DNA from: Acidobacteriota bacterium
GTDB lineage: Bacteria > Acidobacteriota > Terriglobia > Acidiferrales > UBA7541
Assembly: GCA_003223245.1 (NCBI GenBank)
Contig: QHYI01000113.1
Span: 1 to 55,413 of the forward strand
DNA: 55,413 nt
Direction of reading: 5' to 3'
Made by a program: the position numbers and the translations under genes. Below are positions 15,367 through 24,452 of this stretch, piece by piece. A model generated the notes under the pieces. It searched no databases and was not told the origin of the DNA. It saw only the letters and a list, made by a program, of their open reading frames with translations. The stretch's first letter is position 1. Every line of letters starts with the position of its first letter.

Positions 15367-15696
15367 TTTCAGCAATGACTGATGGCCTCGGTAACCACGA
15401 TCCCCTGCCGCGATGGATCATGCGGGAAATCACCTGGTTGGAACGGCACCAGTCACCATGCCGTGAACTAGCGGAGGTTGTCAACGCTGCGCCCAACCAG
15501 GGAAACCGCCGAATTGGCGTGCGCGCTGAATTCTCAACTCGTGATTCTCGTCTTCAACGCCCATGAGCGGGGTAGCGATGTCATCTGCAAGGACATCCGA
15601 TGAGGGCCTAAGGAGCTCCATCCGATCCATCTCGTTAGAGGAGATTTCAGGTTTTCTCTGGAACTTAAAACTGAGAACTGACAACTGAGGACTCTT
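15367..15696. other. Intergenic region without recognisable gene
   Basis: About 330 bp between the MFS gene and the DUF3106 gene. Short open frames here show no family resemblance. The right part (15655-15690) contains the degenerate tandem phrase aaactgagaactgacaactgagg, of a type that recurs in other gaps of this window. Confidence 0.5.
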
Positions 15697-16401
15697 TCAT
15701 TCCCCTGGCGGGTCCGGCGCGCCCACATGCATATGGCTCAGGTCTCGAAGCAAGGTTTTATCCTCTTCGCTCATTCCGCGCGTGAAATTCGGATCGTTCA
15801 GATGCTGATTCCGCGCCGATTCCGGCATATTTTGCAGAACATTCAGGCGGCTCTTGATGGCGTTCCGACGCGCTGCCGGCAACTGTTTCCATTCCGGAAG
15901 GATGTCGTTTCGAATGTGGTTTTGTTGCTCCGGCGTCAGTTTCGCCCAAACGCGTGCGCGTTCCCGCATTTCCTGTTGTTGCTGAGGTGGCAGTTGCCGG
16001 AAACGTCGCTCATCTTGCTGTAATTTCTGGCGCTCCTGGGGCGTGAAGTTACGCACGCGATTCCCCGCATTCGGTGGCCGATTCGCATTGAGTTCCGGGC
16101 GCTGCCCGGATTCGCCGTGCGGCCGATTCCCCCCAATCATGCCCATCGATTCCGTTTGACCGCTTGAAGGCTGCCGGCCCGGCGCCATATTGTTGTGCGG
16201 CCGATCATCGCCAGGCCGCCCGTTCGGAGCCCCCTTTCCTGGTTGCTGCTGCCTGCGCTCCTGTCGCGCCGCCTGCCTTTGCGGTCTCTGTTGTTGCGGC
16301 GGCCTATTCTTGTTGCGATTCTGCGCCGCGCAGGGAATGACCAGCCCTAGGCAGACTCCCAGCGCAACCAGCAGCTTCCCGAATTGCATTCGCCGTGTCA
16401 T
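15697..16401 (-). CDS. Exported DUF3106-domain protein
   Basis: A 234-aa protein with a signal peptide (LLVALGVCLGLVIPCAAQ), a long Gln/Arg/Pro-rich disordered region and a C-terminal DUF3106 domain (NFTPQERQKLQQDERRFRQLPPQQQQEMRERARVWAKLTPEQQNHIRNDILPEWKQLPAARR). The last part, helical and rich in charged residues, resembles periplasmic Spy/CpxP-like stress-sensing repeats only loosely. It ends an operon with an ECF sigma factor and its anti-sigma factor, so it may take part in sensing or in the envelope response, but no function is known. The ATG at 16401 lies 10 bases after the anti-sigma stop. Confidence 0.82.
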   Translation of the reverse strand: MTRRMQFGKLLVALGVCLGLVIPCAAQNRNKNRPPQQQRPQRQAARQERRQQQPGKGAPNGRPGDDRPHNNMAPGRQPSSGQTESMGMIGGNRPHGESGQRPELNANRPPNAGNRVRNFTPQERQKLQQDERRFRQLPPQQQQEMRERARVWAKLTPEQQNHIRNDILPEWKQLPAARRNAIKSRLNVLQNMPESARNQHLNDPNFTRGMSEEDKTLLRDLSHMHVGAPDPPGE

Positions 16402-16411
16402 TTTACTTTTG

Positions 16412-16864
16412 CTAGTTCTGCTGCTGTCCGCCATCATCTACCTGCGCAGGGGGCGGCAATTCCGTCAGCACATCAAAGTTGGAAAGCACGTCCATATTCT
16501 CGAGCACCGGGATATCATCCTGCGCAATCTGCGGCTGCGTGTTGGTGGGGCGTGTGCTTACCCAGACTGTCGCCACTACCAACGCCGCCGCGACAATCGC
16601 CACGCGCGGCGACGGGAACCATGCCCGCCAGCTGTGCTTCATCGGTTCCGCCGCCACCCGCGCATGCACGCGCAAGTCAAACGCCGGCGATGGCTCGATC
16701 GTTGGCAGTTCGTCCAGCAAGCCGTTCACTGCTCGAAACCCATTCACACGCAGACGGCACGCCGCGCAACCGGCGAGGTGCTTCTCCACCTCCAGCCGCT
16801 CGCTTTCCTTCAAGCGTCGGTCGAGGTATCCCAGAATTTTCTTTTCCATCCGGCTGCAACTCAT
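16412..16864 (-). CDS. Anti-sigma factor with zinc-finger (zf-HC2) domain
   Basis: A 150-aa membrane-anchored anti-sigma factor. The N-terminal zinc-binding domain (KKILGYLDRRLKESERLEVEKHLAGCAACRLRV) carries the HxxxCxxC motif; one transmembrane segment follows (VAIVAAALVVATVWVS) with a short periplasmic tail rich in Asp, Pro and Gln. The ATG at 16864 has a GGGGAAG ribosome binding site. It follows the ECF sigma gene after 25 bases, the usual arrangement for a sigma/anti-sigma pair. Confidence 0.88.
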   Translation of the reverse strand: MSCSRMEKKILGYLDRRLKESERLEVEKHLAGCAACRLRVNGFRAVNGLLDELPTIEPSPAFDLRVHARVAAEPMKHSWRAWFPSPRVAIVAAALVVATVWVSTRPTNTQPQIAQDDIPVLENMDVLSNFDVLTELPPPAQVDDGGQQQN

Positions 16865-16889
16865 GACTTCCCCTTCCTTGGCCCAATAG

Positions 16890-17489
16890 CTAGGACTTCC
16901 CATGCTGCGCTACGAGGGGGGCGAGTTCCACGCGCAGCGTTTCATAGGCCCGGAACAGCAGCGACTTCAGCGCGCTCTCCGAGCATTGTAAAATCTTGGC
17001 GATCTCTCCGTAATCCAGCTCCTGATACTTGTGCAACAGCACCGCCGCGCGCTGCTTTTCCGGAAGCTTTTCAATCGCATGGCGGATCATCTTTTTTCTC
17101 GTCTCTTCCACCAGGTGCTGCTCGATATTCGGGTGTTTCTCGGCGATGTCCAGCGTTTTCTCTTCACCTTCTTCCGCGTCCACGGTCACCGGAGCATCCA
17201 GCGAAATCTCCATGCGCTGGTAGCGCGTGTCCCGCACCGAGTTCAACGCCAGATTCGTCGCGATCCGGAAGAGCCACGTCGTGAACTTTGCGCTCGGCAC
17301 GTAATCTTCGCGTGCCCGGTACACCCGCAAAAAAACTTCTTGAGCTAGATCTTCCGCCTGCTCCCGGTTGCGCACCATGCGGTACAGGAAATTTACCAAC
17401 GGACTCCGATACCGATGCAAGAGCAGCGTGAACGACTGCTCGTCGCCCGCCTTCACGTCCAGCATTAGTTGGACGTCCGACCTGGCCAT
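16890..17489 (-). CDS. RpoE-type ECF sigma factor
   Basis: A 199-aa group IV sigma factor. Region 2 (SFTLLLHRYRSPLVNFLYRMVRNREQAEDLAQEVFLRVYRA, FTTWLFRIATNLALNSVRD) binds the -10 element and core RNA polymerase; region 4 (IEKLPEKQRAAVLLHKYQELDYGEIAKILQCSESALKSLLFRAYETLR) contains the helix-turn-helix for the -35 element. Controlled presumably by the zinc-finger anti-sigma factor encoded next. The ATG at 17489 is preferred to a GTG at 17498. No GAAC-type autoregulatory promoter was obvious upstream. Confidence 0.93.
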   Translation of the reverse strand: MARSDVQLMLDVKAGDEQSFTLLLHRYRSPLVNFLYRMVRNREQAEDLAQEVFLRVYRAREDYVPSAKFTTWLFRIATNLALNSVRDTRYQRMEISLDAPVTVDAEEGEEKTLDIAEKHPNIEQHLVEETRKKMIRHAIEKLPEKQRAAVLLHKYQELDYGEIAKILQCSESALKSLLFRAYETLRVELAPLVAQHGKS

Positions 17490-17626
17490 CGCCGCCACAC
17501 TGTATCAAACCCTTGTTGTCTCAGAAAGTTGCGATTGCCAGCGGTCCTAGACCGTAGCCTAAGATGTTCGAGGGCCGCGCTTTAGCCGAGCAGTTTAGGT
17601 AGCGTTTAAATCAGGTTAATCCCGGC

Positions 17627-18370
17627 TCAAATATGGAATAAGTGCTGCATTATCAATAAACTAGCCACGCCCACAAACACCAGCAGCGCCATCCGCCAGT
17701 TCGGCTCCCGGTTCACCTCGGGTAGCAGGTCGGTCGCCGCCACGTAGACCGTCACTCCCCCCGACAAAGGCAGAGCGTATTTCAATTGCCCCTGCAGGGC
17801 GCTCGTCAGCAGGACACCAAATATCGTCGCCGCACCTAATAACCCGGCTCCCAGAATCGCGTTGCGCTTGCCTCGTCCGCTGGCCAGCGCCACCGACGCA
17901 ATGGTGAACCCTTCCGGCAGCTTGTGCAGAAATACGGCTACAAAGAGCATCACGCCCAACCAGGTCGAAACCAGGAATCCCGCGGCGATCGCCACGCCGT
18001 CAAAGAACGTGTGAATCGTCATCCCCAGCAGCACCGTTTTCCCGGCATGAATTCCGCTGAACTCTTCGTGGTGCGTCTCTTCCCCAAAATGGAAGTGCGG
18101 CGCAATTGTGTGCTCGAATAAATGCACCAGAAAAAACCCAATCAACACAAACAGCAAGGCGCGCTCGCCCGCAAGCCGCACCGACTCCGGAATCACTTCC
18201 ACAAACCCCACCGCCAGCATGTACCCTGCGCCCAGCGCCAAAAAATATTGCAGATACTGCCGTGGCCAATGCTTTCGAACGACGAAGTACCCACCGAGCA
18301 AATTTCCCAGCGCTGCCAGCAATCCCAGCAGCACCGCGAGCCCCGTCCGAAATGCCACGTCATGTTCCAT
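17627..18370 (-). CDS. ZIP-family divalent metal transporter
   Basis: A 247-aa inner-membrane protein with eight predicted helices. Metal-binding motifs of the ZIP family are clear: HTFFDGVAIAAG in helix IV and HKLPEGFTIASVALA in helix V. The cytoplasmic loop between helices III and IV is histidine-rich (HTIAPHFHFGEETHHEEF), typical of metal-sensing loops. The probable substrate is Zn(II), Fe(II) or Mn(II); the sequence does not decide. The ATG at 18370 is chosen because the sequence before it is non-conserved. Confidence 0.88.
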   Translation of the reverse strand: MEHDVAFRTGLAVLLGLLAALGNLLGGYFVVRKHWPRQYLQYFLALGAGYMLAVGFVEVIPESVRLAGERALLFVLIGFFLVHLFEHTIAPHFHFGEETHHEEFSGIHAGKTVLLGMTIHTFFDGVAIAAGFLVSTWLGVMLFVAVFLHKLPEGFTIASVALASGRGKRNAILGAGLLGAATIFGVLLTSALQGQLKYALPLSGGVTVYVAATDLLPEVNREPNWRMALLVFVGVASLLIMQHLFHI

Positions 18371-18500
18371 AGAAGAAGGTCGCAGTCGACAGTTCACAGT
18401 GGACAGTCAGAGATCGCATCGCGGGCGTGAATCCAGGGCACGCTTGCTTGCTCTGTGTCCTCTGTGCTCTCGGCGAACTCTCGGTGTTAGTTCCGTTTCT

Positions 18501-19571
18501 TCATCCCGAGTGCCGAAACAGAATCACATCTCCTTCCTGCACTACGTACTCTTTCCCTTCCAATTTCACATGGCCCTTTTCGCGCGCATGCACTAAATTT
18601 CCCGCCACCACCAAATCGTCCCAGCGCACCACTTCCGCGCGAATGAACCCCTTCTCGATATCGCTATGAATCACCCCCGCAGCTTTCACCGCGTGGTCTC
18701 CTTTGTGAATGGTCCATGCGCGCACTTCCGGCTCTCCCGCGGTGAAAAACTGAATCAATCCCAGCAAATCATACGTCGCGCGAATTAACCGGTTCAGCCC
18801 CGGCTCCTTCAATCCATACGAAGCCAGCAGTTCCGCCGCTTCTTTCTCTTCCATATCCGCCAGTTCCGCTTCCAGCCGGCCGCAAATCGGCACCACCGCC
18901 GCGTTCTTCCGCCCCTGGAGCGCGCTCAGCCTGTGCCGCTCCACCGCCGTATCCAGCTTGTCCGCTTCCTCGTCTCCCAGATTCAGCACATAGAGCACTG
19001 GCCGCGCTGACAAGAACAAAAATCCGCTAATGGACTTCTGCTCTTCCGGCGTCAACTGCAATTCGCGCAGCGGCTTTTCCGCCTCGAGTTGCGCTTTGCA
19101 CTTTTCCAGCACGGTCTTCTCGGCTTCCAGCGCCGGGTCACGCTTCTTCTTCAAATCCTTTTCCACGCGTTCTAAGCGCCGCACGATCTGGTCGTGATCA
19201 GAAAGCATCAGCTCCAAATCCAGATTCGTCGCGTCCCGCAGCGGGTCAATGCTTCCCTCCGAGTGCGGCACGGTCGGATCCTCGAACACGCGAATCACAT
19301 GCGCGATCACGTCCACTTCGCGCAATTGCGCCAGCGCTTCGCGCATGCGCTCTTTCTGCATGCCGCCCAAATCCACATAATTCACCGTCGCGTAGGTAAT
19401 TTTTTTCGGGTTGTAAAGCTTCGCCAGTTCCAGCAAGCGTGGCTCCGGGACTTTCGCCACGCCCACGTGCGTGGCCGACGCTCCGCCCTTCCCTTCGACG
19501 TGCGCCTTGGTCAGAATCCGGAACAGCGTCGTCTTCCCAACTTGTGGTAGTCCAATAATTCCCGCTTGCAT
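18501..19571 (-). CDS. ychF: Redox-regulated ATPase/GTPase YchF
   Basis: Universally conserved Obg-family P-loop protein (356 aa) that binds ATP and associates with ribosomes. G1 reads GLPQVGKTTLF; G3 is VDLGGMQKERM; the C-terminal TGS domain (IQFFTAGEPEVRAWTIHKGDHAVKAAGVIHSDIEKGFIRAEVV) and the family end GDVILFRHSG are intact. The usual glutamine of the catalytic loop is absent, as in all YchF (HAS-ATPases). A stand-alone gene; no linked partner. Confidence 0.96.
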   Translation of the reverse strand: MQAGIIGLPQVGKTTLFRILTKAHVEGKGGASATHVGVAKVPEPRLLELAKLYNPKKITYATVNYVDLGGMQKERMREALAQLREVDVIAHVIRVFEDPTVPHSEGSIDPLRDATNLDLELMLSDHDQIVRRLERVEKDLKKKRDPALEAEKTVLEKCKAQLEAEKPLRELQLTPEEQKSISGFLFLSARPVLYVLNLGDEEADKLDTAVERHRLSALQGRKNAAVVPICGRLEAELADMEEKEAAELLASYGLKEPGLNRLIRATYDLLGLIQFFTAGEPEVRAWTIHKGDHAVKAAGVIHSDIEKGFIRAEVVRWDDLVVAGNLVHAREKGHVKLEGKEYVVQEGDVILFRHSG

Positions 19572-19801
19572 AAACCCGTAATCCTAACACACACGTGTCA
19601 GACACCCCTCTGCCCGAGCTTTGGTTCTGACTGCGGTTTTCAGCGCGCGAGGATAATGGACGGACGCAGAACAGCAGCCGGGGAGTACGATTTGTCGCTC
19701 CCGCCGCGCTTTCCAGCCACTTAGCGGCCCTCAAAGCTCTTTTCCTGAAACGTTAGCGTGTGCTGTGCCGTCTCAAGGCCTATGCTCGGCCACTACTGCC
19801 C

Positions 19802-20410
19802 ATGAGTCTCACCGTTCTCGATCTTTCTGCCGACGTCGGCCTTGTGGCCGTTGGCGCGGTCACGCTGAACATGCTTCTGGGTGTTCTCATGGCCTTTCGG
19901 TATAGCCCGCATCGTTCCTGGCCCCATCAGCGGTTCAACTACTTTCGCGTGCACAACTGGTCTGGCTACATCGCCCTCTCCATGTCGCTGCTGCATCCGG
20001 CCATCCTGCTTCTGAACAAAGACCCGCGCTTTCGCGTCCTCGATTTTGTCTACCGAGTCCGCTCCCCGAGCCAACCGCTCGAAAACACGATAGGCGCCGT
20101 CGCGCTCTATCTCATTGCGTTCGTTGTCGTTACGTCGTATCTGCGCCTTCGCCTAGGACGCCGTCTTTGGAGGTCTTTCCATTTCACCGTCTATTTCGCG
20201 GCAGCGGCTGTCTTCTTTCACAGCCTCTTCACCGCTCCCGCCTTGAGGAACAATCCCATCGACTGGCTCGACGGCGGCAAACTCTTCGTCGAATCGTGTT
20301 TCCTGCTGATCGCCGCAACCAGCCTCCTCCGCTGGCGCCACTCCCGGCAAAAAGCGGCTCATCAGCGCCGCCTCTCCCCCCAAACCGCAGCCTCGACCGA
20401 GCCGCTGTAA
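19802..20410 (+). CDS. Ferric-reductase-like transmembrane (haem b) protein
   Basis: A 202-aa integral membrane protein with about five helices. The central part carries histidines suited to b-type haem binding (RVHNWSGYIALSMSLLHPAILLL, WRSFHFTVYFAAAAVFFHSLF), the pattern of ferric reductase-like/YedZ-type membrane domains. No FAD/NAD domain is attached and no MsrP gene is next to it, so the electron donor is unknown. The ATG at 19802 is preferred to an upstream start at 19760, which would add a non-hydrophobic, unconserved tail. Confidence 0.72.
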   Translation: MSLTVLDLSADVGLVAVGAVTLNMLLGVLMAFRYSPHRSWPHQRFNYFRVHNWSGYIALSMSLLHPAILLLNKDPRFRVLDFVYRVRSPSQPLENTIGAVALYLIAFVVVTSYLRLRLGRRLWRSFHFTVYFAAAAVFFHSLFTAPALRNNPIDWLDGGKLFVESCFLLIAATSLLRWRHSRQKAAHQRRLSPQTAASTEPL

Positions 20411-20559
20411 CGACAATTCTCTGCGGTTCCTCTGCGCGCTCTCGGTCTCCGCGTTTCACCTTCTTCCTATTTCCTTCCTATCGGTCAGTTGCGCCGTATG
20501 ACGGGCCCCTCGAATTTCGATCTTCGAATTTCGCGTTTCGTTCTCCGACTGTTAATCTA
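20411..20559. repeat. Degenerate short tandem repeats in intergenic gap
   Basis: The gap holds ctctgcggttcctctgcg, a repeated cttcctatttccttcctat and cgaatttcgatcttcgaatttcgcg, three low-complexity phrases with internal periods of 7-12 bases. Similar phrases occur in other gaps of this window. No gene is seen. Confidence 0.5.
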
Positions 20560-20586
20560 ATGGCCCCGTTTCCGGATAGGAGCTTC

Positions 20587-21360
20587 ATGGTAGCCACGGA
20601 ATACGAACTGCCGCCGTTTGATTTGCGCCTCGCGATGGACACGCTCGCGGCGAAGGACCCGCTTCTTGTCCGGCTGATCAAAGAAACGCGGGAGTTCCGC
20701 GTCGAAAAAGGCGACGCAGAGTCCCCCTACGAGGTCCTCGTCGAAGCCATCACGCACCAATCCATTTCCGGCAAAGCTGCCGCCACGATTTTCGGCCGCA
20801 TCAAGGCGCTCGGTTCCAACGGGCGCATTCCTACGCCGCACGAAATGCTCAAGCTGCCTAAGCCTGCTCTCCGCAACGCCGGCCTCTCTCACGCCAAAAT
20901 TCTCGCTATGAAAGACCTCGCGCAAAAAACCGTCGACGGCGTCGTTCCCACTCTCGAAGAAGCTCACCAGCTCTCCGACGAAGACCTCCTGAAACGCCTG
21001 GTTTCCGTCCGCGGCATTGGCGCCTGGACCGTCGAGATGTTTCTCATTTTCCGCCTGGGCCGGCCCGATGTTCTTCCCATCCACGATCTGGGGGTCCGCA
21101 AAGGCTGGGCCATCACCTACGGCAAGAAGCACATGCCCGCTCCCAAAGATCTCCTGAAATTCGGCGAACGCTGGCGACCCTATCGCACCGTTGCCTCCTG
21201 GTACATGTGGCGCGCTTGCCAGCGGGCCGGCAACGCCGCCCTGCGCAAAATCCGCCCCCCCAAAACCACTCCCCGCCGACCTACTCGTCCAAATGTCGGC
21301 CGCGCTTCTCGCAACGCAAAGCCCCCGGCCACAAGACGCGCGACGCGCAAGGCGCTGTAG
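20587..21360 (+). CDS. DNA-3-methyladenine glycosylase, AlkA-like HhH-GPD protein
   Basis: Base-excision repair glycosylase of the HhH-GPD superfamily (257 aa). The helix-hairpin-helix and catalytic loop read LVSVRGIGAWTVEMFLIFRLGRPDVLPIHDLGVRKG, where the aspartate of PIHD is the catalytic residue. The ITHQSISGKAAATIFGRIKAL block is typical of the AlkA/Mag group. The tail beyond about residue 205 is Arg/Pro/Thr-rich and probably disordered. The ATG at 20587 with AGGAG just upstream (20578-20582) is preferred over the ATG at 20560. Confidence 0.88.
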   Translation: MVATEYELPPFDLRLAMDTLAAKDPLLVRLIKETREFRVEKGDAESPYEVLVEAITHQSISGKAAATIFGRIKALGSNGRIPTPHEMLKLPKPALRNAGLSHAKILAMKDLAQKTVDGVVPTLEEAHQLSDEDLLKRLVSVRGIGAWTVEMFLIFRLGRPDVLPIHDLGVRKGWAITYGKKHMPAPKDLLKFGERWRPYRTVASWYMWRACQRAGNAALRKIRPPKTTPRRPTRPNVGRASRNAKPPATRRATRKAL

Positions 21361-21378
21361 TGCGCTTCTTCTGCGCTT

Positions 21379-21858
21379 TCAGGAGATCTTGAGCGCTAAC
21401 TCTCTCACCAGCAAATAGATAGCAGCAAGTCCCGCCAGGAGCACGGCGCTTTCCATCGAAACCGAAATCGCGTGCAGCCGCGCAAACGCAGCGAGCAGGG
21501 GGCTGTCGGCGGCCGTCGCTTGAATCGAGCCCATGTGCATGCGCAGCGCAGCCATCTTTGTGCTGACCGCGTATTGCGAGATCGCCGTCAGCGCGATCAT
21601 CAGCACTACGCAGAGCGCTGCGGGCGTGGCCAAGCTCGCAAAGGTCCTCGTCCGCGCCAGCCGAGCCGCCAAAATCACCAAGCCGCAGACGATCCCGCCG
21701 AGGTGCATGCGGTTGAGCGAAAATCCGACCATCGCCCCCGCCTGGTCCCGGCTCAAAATCCGGAACGCTCCCGGCGCCACCACAAAGCTGAGGAACAGAT
21801 CGCTCCCGAGCCACAGGCTCAAACTTAGAAACTCAATCGCACGAAGCAAGGTTGACAT
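21379..21858 (-). CDS. DUF4149-type membrane protein
   Basis: A 159-aa protein with four predicted transmembrane helices and the family-like starts IEFLSLSLWLGSDLFLSFVVAPGAF and LNRMHLGGIVCGLVILAARL. It resembles DUF4149/TMEM205-like proteins, which have no assigned biochemical role. It converges on the glycosylase gene (gap 18 bp) and is transcribed away from the tRNA. Confidence 0.7.
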   Translation of the reverse strand: MSTLLRAIEFLSLSLWLGSDLFLSFVVAPGAFRILSRDQAGAMVGFSLNRMHLGGIVCGLVILAARLARTRTFASLATPAALCVVLMIALTAISQYAVSTKMAALRMHMGSIQATAADSPLLAAFARLHAISVSMESAVLLAGLAAIYLLVRELALKIS

Positions 21859-21899
21859 GCGCTGATTTTAGCTAGAATGGCTTGTGGCGCAAACCAAGA

Positions 21900-21976
21900 T
21901 GGTGGGCGACAAAGGACTTGAACCTTTGACCTCTCCCGTGTGAGGGGAGCGCTCTAACCAACTGAGCTAGTCGCCC
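21900..21976 (-). tRNA. tRNA-Val (anticodon CAC)
   Basis: Minus strand from 21976: acceptor stem GGGCGAC pairs with GTCGCCC; D-arm GCTCAGTTGGTTAGAGC; anticodon arm CTCCC-CTCACAC-GGGAG with anticodon CAC; variable loop; T-arm with GGTTCAAGTCC. The discriminator A and CCA are encoded (21903-21900). Complete cloverleaf, 77 nt including CCA. Confidence 0.96.
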
Positions 21977-22064
21977 AACGATTGCGGCGCTCCGGGGCGG
22001 CACCGCGAAGCGTCATCGCTTGCTAGCATCTATTTGTAGCAGGAAGGACCCGGGTTTTCAACAC

Positions 22065-23012
22065 ATGCTGACCGCCACCGCTCAAGTCGTCTCACAGCTG
22101 CAGCGCACCATCGCACGCGCCATTTTCGGCAAAGAAGAAGCCATCCAACTCGCGCTCATCACGCTGCTCGCGCGCGGCCATTTGCTTATCGAAGATGTTC
22201 CCGGCGTCGGCAAGACTACGCTGGCGCAGGCGCTCGCCAAATCTTTTCACTGCAGCTTCCAGCGCATTCAATTCACTTCGGACCTGCTTCCGAGCGACGT
22301 TCTCGGCGTCAGCGTCTATAACCCGGAGAATCGCGAATTTGAGTTTCGTCCCGGACCCATTTTCGCCAACGTCGTGCTCGCCGACGAAATCAATCGCACG
22401 ACGCCGCGCACGCAATCTGCGCTTCTCGAAGCCATGAACGAAGCGCAAGTCAGCATGGACGGCAAAACCCAGCCGCTCCCGCAACCGTTCTTCGTGGTGG
22501 CCACACAAAATCCCGTCGAACACCACGGCACCTATCCGCTACCAGAATCGCAGCTGGATCGCTTCCTGATGCGCATCAAGATGGGTTACCCTTCGCACGA
22601 AACGGAGCGGGAAATCCTGCGCAAACGCATCGGTGCCGATCCGCTACAATCGCTCGAGCCTGTTGCGGACCTGAGCGAAGTGCTCGCCATGCAGGAAGCC
22701 GTGAACCGTATCAAGGTTGATTCCAGCCTGCACGATTACGCGCTGGAAATCGTCAATGGCACGCGCAAGACCGAGCAGCTTGCGCTCGGCGTCAGCCCGC
22801 GGGGCACTTTGATGCTCCAGCGCGCCGCGCAAGCCCGCGCGTTTCTTGACGGGCGCGACTACTGCTTGCCCGACGATTTCAAGCAGCTCGCGGTCCACGT
22901 TTTCGCGCATCGCGTGGTGGCTAGCTCGCGCCATGCTTCGCTGCAAAAGAAATCCGAGACCACAGAATCGGTCTTGCGCGAAATCGTTGAATCCGTTCGC
23001 GTGCCGTTGTAA
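22065..23012 (+). CDS. MoxR-family AAA+ ATPase
   Basis: Cytoplasmic AAA+ chaperone-like ATPase (315 aa). Walker A is EDVPGVGKTTLAQA, Walker B VVLADEINR, followed by TPRTQSALLEAMNEAQV and sensor 1 VVATQNPVEHHGTYPLPESQLDRFLMR, the hallmark of the MoxR group. It heads a plus-strand set with a DUF58 protein and a transglutaminase-like membrane protein, the conserved trio thought to act on extracytoplasmic protein maturation. The ATG at 22065 is preferred over 22020, whose added residues are unconserved. Confidence 0.94.
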   Translation: MLTATAQVVSQLQRTIARAIFGKEEAIQLALITLLARGHLLIEDVPGVGKTTLAQALAKSFHCSFQRIQFTSDLLPSDVLGVSVYNPENREFEFRPGPIFANVVLADEINRTTPRTQSALLEAMNEAQVSMDGKTQPLPQPFFVVATQNPVEHHGTYPLPESQLDRFLMRIKMGYPSHETEREILRKRIGADPLQSLEPVADLSEVLAMQEAVNRIKVDSSLHDYALEIVNGTRKTEQLALGVSPRGTLMLQRAAQARAFLDGRDYCLPDDFKQLAVHVFAHRVVASSRHASLQKKSETTESVLREIVESVRVPL

Positions 23013-23034
23013 GTTCAAAACTCTTCCTTAAAAT

Positions 23035-24393
23035 ATGGCTGCAATTCGTTCCACTCTCGCGCAGATGCTGGCCAAAACCGACCGTCCCGGCGTGCGCGCG
23101 TTTTTTCTCTCCATGGCCGCGCTTTCCGGCGCGCTTCTTCTAGCGCTTTACTCCAGCGCCGCTGCGGAACTCGGCCAACTCATTCTTGCTAGCACTTCGG
23201 CGCTCGTGGCCCTGGCCATCGCGGGATGGGTCGCGGTTACGCTGGTGCCGGCGCTGGCACGTCGCACGCCGCTGCGCTGGATCGGCTACAAAACCGAATA
23301 CACAGTTTCTCGCGAGGGATGGGTTTATTTCAGCGGACTCCTGCTCGTTGCGCTTGCTGCTCTGAACACCGGCAATAATCTGCTTTTCCTGATTCTTGCC
23401 TGCCTCATTGCCCTCATTCTCATGTCCGGGATTCTTTCTTCCATCAGCCTCTCCGGTATCGAAATGCACCTCGTTCTTCCTGAGCACATTTTTGCCGCGC
23501 AGCCCGTGCGCGCTCATGTGGAACTCGAAAACCAAAAACTCACATTGCCGTCTTTTTCGCTGCGCCTCGAAGCAATCCCGGAAAAAGGTGCTGCCGCCTC
23601 GGCCATTCTCGAACAGCCCGTCTATTTTCCCTACCTTCCCAGGCAGGACCGCCTGCAGCAGGCCGTTCCAATGAAATTCCCACGGCGCGGCGTCTACCAC
23701 CAGGACGCCTTCCGGGTCATCACCCGCTTTCCCTTCGGTTTTTTGCAGAAGGCGCGCCGTATGGACCTGAAAACGGAAGCGCTGGTCTACCCTTCAGTGG
23801 ACCCCACGACGGAGTATCGCGACGTCCTGCCCGTCCTCCAGGGCATGCTCGAAAGCGTTGTCAGAGGCCGAGGCCAGGATCTGTATGGCGTGCGCGATTA
23901 CGTTCACACCGACAGCGCACGGCTGGTGCACTGGAAGGCCACCGCACGGTCGGGGTCGCTCATGGTCCGTGAGTTCACGCGCGAGGAAGACTCGCGCGTG
24001 TTACTCGTGCTCGATCCTCATTCCGCGGATTCTGTGGCAGAAAAATCCGCACTAGACCCCCCATCAACTAAAATCAACGAGCGCTTCGAGCGTGCAGTAG
24101 CCCTTTGCGCCAATATTGCCTGGCACTTTTATCAGGCCAATGCCTTGCTGCAATTCCGCAGCGTCGACTTCGACACGCCGCTAGCTCCTGCCGAGAAAAA
24201 TATTTTTGAGATTCTCAGGTACCTTGCTTTGGTGCAGCCGCTTCCGCTCGACCCCGAGCAAAAACTCATTGCGGAACTGGCTTGTTCGACGGAACTGTTC
24301 AAAATTATTGTCACTAGCCAGCCGCGCGGCTTTTTTCCTCATGCCGTGTGGAGTTCCTCCTTCATCGTCTTCCTCGACGAAGAAGTGCAATAG
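23035..24393 (+). CDS. DUF58 domain membrane protein
   Basis: A 452-aa protein with two pairs of N-terminal membrane segments (about residues 20-70 and 95-135) and a C-terminal DUF58 domain with the conserved RGRGQDLYGVRDYVHTDSARLVHWKATARSGSLMVREF block and a vWA-like following segment. DUF58 proteins are encoded with MoxR ATPases and are their likely partners. Here it starts 22 bases after moxR and its stop overlaps a possible GTG start of mutY. Confidence 0.9.
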   Translation: MAAIRSTLAQMLAKTDRPGVRAFFLSMAALSGALLLALYSSAAAELGQLILASTSALVALAIAGWVAVTLVPALARRTPLRWIGYKTEYTVSREGWVYFSGLLLVALAALNTGNNLLFLILACLIALILMSGILSSISLSGIEMHLVLPEHIFAAQPVRAHVELENQKLTLPSFSLRLEAIPEKGAAASAILEQPVYFPYLPRQDRLQQAVPMKFPRRGVYHQDAFRVITRFPFGFLQKARRMDLKTEALVYPSVDPTTEYRDVLPVLQGMLESVVRGRGQDLYGVRDYVHTDSARLVHWKATARSGSLMVREFTREEDSRVLLVLDPHSADSVAEKSALDPPSTKINERFERAVALCANIAWHFYQANALLQFRSVDFDTPLAPAEKNIFEILRYLALVQPLPLDPEQKLIAELACSTELFKIIVTSQPRGFFPHAVWSSSFIVFLDEEVQ

Positions 24394-24452
24394 TGATCGC
24401 AGGAAAAGCGGCTCGAATCATCGGGCTAGTTGTGCGAGAATCGCGACGCGCC

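Noticed and set aside
21900-21976. tRNA-Val as integration site of a genomic island
   Set aside because: No integrase, no repeat of the tRNA 3' end and only core-type genes on both sides.
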